Shown here: positions 7,287 to 7,561 of the stretch, one piece after another
Layout: each line of letters starts with the position of its first letter
Numbering within the stretch: the stretch's first letter is position 1
Assembly (NCBI GenBank): GCA_002705125.1
Contig: PAHQ01000114.1
Location: 2,696 to 10,256, forward strand
From: Verrucomicrobiales bacterium
GTDB taxonomy: Bacteria; Verrucomicrobiota; Verrucomicrobiia; Verrucomicrobiales; DEV007
Direction: 5' to 3'
DNA length: 7,561 bases
Notes under the pieces: model-generated
The model's input: the letters and a program-made list of their open reading frames with translations, nothing else
Database searches by the model: none
Told to the model about the DNA's origin: nothing
Position numbers and translations under genes: made by a program

Positions 7287-7561
7287 AGCAAACAGACATC
7301 ATCATCATAGGAGGCGGAATTGTAGGACTTGCGACTGCATATCAATTCAGCCAAGATTACCCTCGTCTGAAAATCACTCTGCTGGAAAAAGAACCCACCC
7401 TGGCAACTCATCAAACCGGACACAATTCAGGAGTTTTACACACAGGCATTTACTATAAACCTGGTTCTCTCAAGGCACTTAACTGCCGTCAAGGGAAAAC
7501 CAGTATGGAAGAATTTTGCTTGAAGGAGGGAATCGATTTTGAGATTTGTGGAAAAGTTATA
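7283..7561 (+). CDS. lhgO: L-2-hydroxyglutarate oxidase (LhgO family), 3'-truncated by window edge
   Basis: LhgO is an FAD enzyme that oxidises L-2-hydroxyglutarate to 2-oxoglutarate and in bacteria passes electrons to the membrane quinone pool or to oxygen. Ninety-three residues are visible and the frame is open at the window end. The N-terminus is an FAD-binding Rossmann motif: [16 protein letters not shown] (5-20), with the ribose-binding acid E35 at the end of the second strand (ITLLEKE). It is followed by the family hallmark [20 protein letters not shown] (43-62), then NCRQG and [16 protein letters not shown] (78-93), which match LhgO closely. The ATG at 7283 puts the dinucleotide motif at the usual distance from the N-terminus; Shine-Dalgarno is poor (AAAGAA). 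It follows the LUD gene by 19 bases and is likely co-transcribed with it. A different member of the DAO oxidoreductase family is possible but less likely. Confidence 0.88.
   Translation, partial: MKQTDIIIIGGGIVGLATAYQFSQDYPRLKITLLEKEPTLATHQTGHNSGVLHTGIYYKPGSLKALNCRQGKTSMEEFCLKEGIDFEICGKVI

Noticed and set aside
1..7561. CRISPR arrays, tRNA or rRNA genes, insertion sequences, toxin-antitoxin or defence systems
   Set aside because: I saw no regularly spaced repeats, cloverleaf sequence, transposase motifs or matching protein signatures. RecD is a housekeeping repair protein, and one ankyrin protein beside an unknown gene does not make a defence system.

Overview
The window suggests a Gram-negative, AT-rich bacterium. 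It encodes a RecD subunit of the RecBCD type, a secreted ankyrin-repeat protein with a Sec-type signal peptide, and ordinary aerobic or central metabolism. The sequence alone does not fix the lineage. An aquatic proteobacterium or a SAR324-like organism is a guess from overall flavour. All recognisable genes are on the + strand. TAA, TAG and TGA all end full-length genes here, so the standard code applies.

Layout: (1) 1-1410 is the C-terminal part of recD, the RecBCD helicase/nuclease alpha subunit; its start and Walker A motif lie upstream of the window. (2) 1532-2839 encodes an exported protein made almost wholly of ankyrin repeats, in two blocks separated by a linker. (3) 2925-4646 encodes a 573-residue protein I do not recognise: two folded-looking regions joined by a polar Asn/Ser-rich linker. 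(4) 4647-4966 is a 320-base non-coding stretch rich in small symmetries: an imperfect 15-base inverted repeat, a 7-base-pair hairpin or operator, a 20-base-period direct repeat and a plausible promoter. It probably serves ilvD. (5) 4967-6670 is a complete ilvD (dihydroxy-acid dehydratase, valine/isoleucine/leucine and pantothenate synthesis). (6) 6724-7263 is a LutC/LUD-domain gene with an in-frame TAA at 7102-7104, after which clear family sequence continues in the same frame to 7263; its N-terminus also looks short. (7) 7283-7561 is the 5' part of an L-2-hydroxyglutarate oxidase gene (lhgO-like) that runs off the window.

The first three genes show no functional link to one another. The last three may be co-transcribed, since gaps are 53 and 19 bases. 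Both the LUD protein and the 2-hydroxyglutarate oxidase belong to families concerned with 2-hydroxyacid oxidation, but lutA and lutB are absent here and the LUD gene appears interrupted. The most distinctive observations are the nonsense codon inside the LUD gene and a 12-base direct repeat that creates two ATGA stop/start overlaps with an eight-codon mini-cistron between the LUD gene and lhgO. I found no CRISPR array, tRNA, rRNA, insertion sequence or convincing novel multi-gene system.
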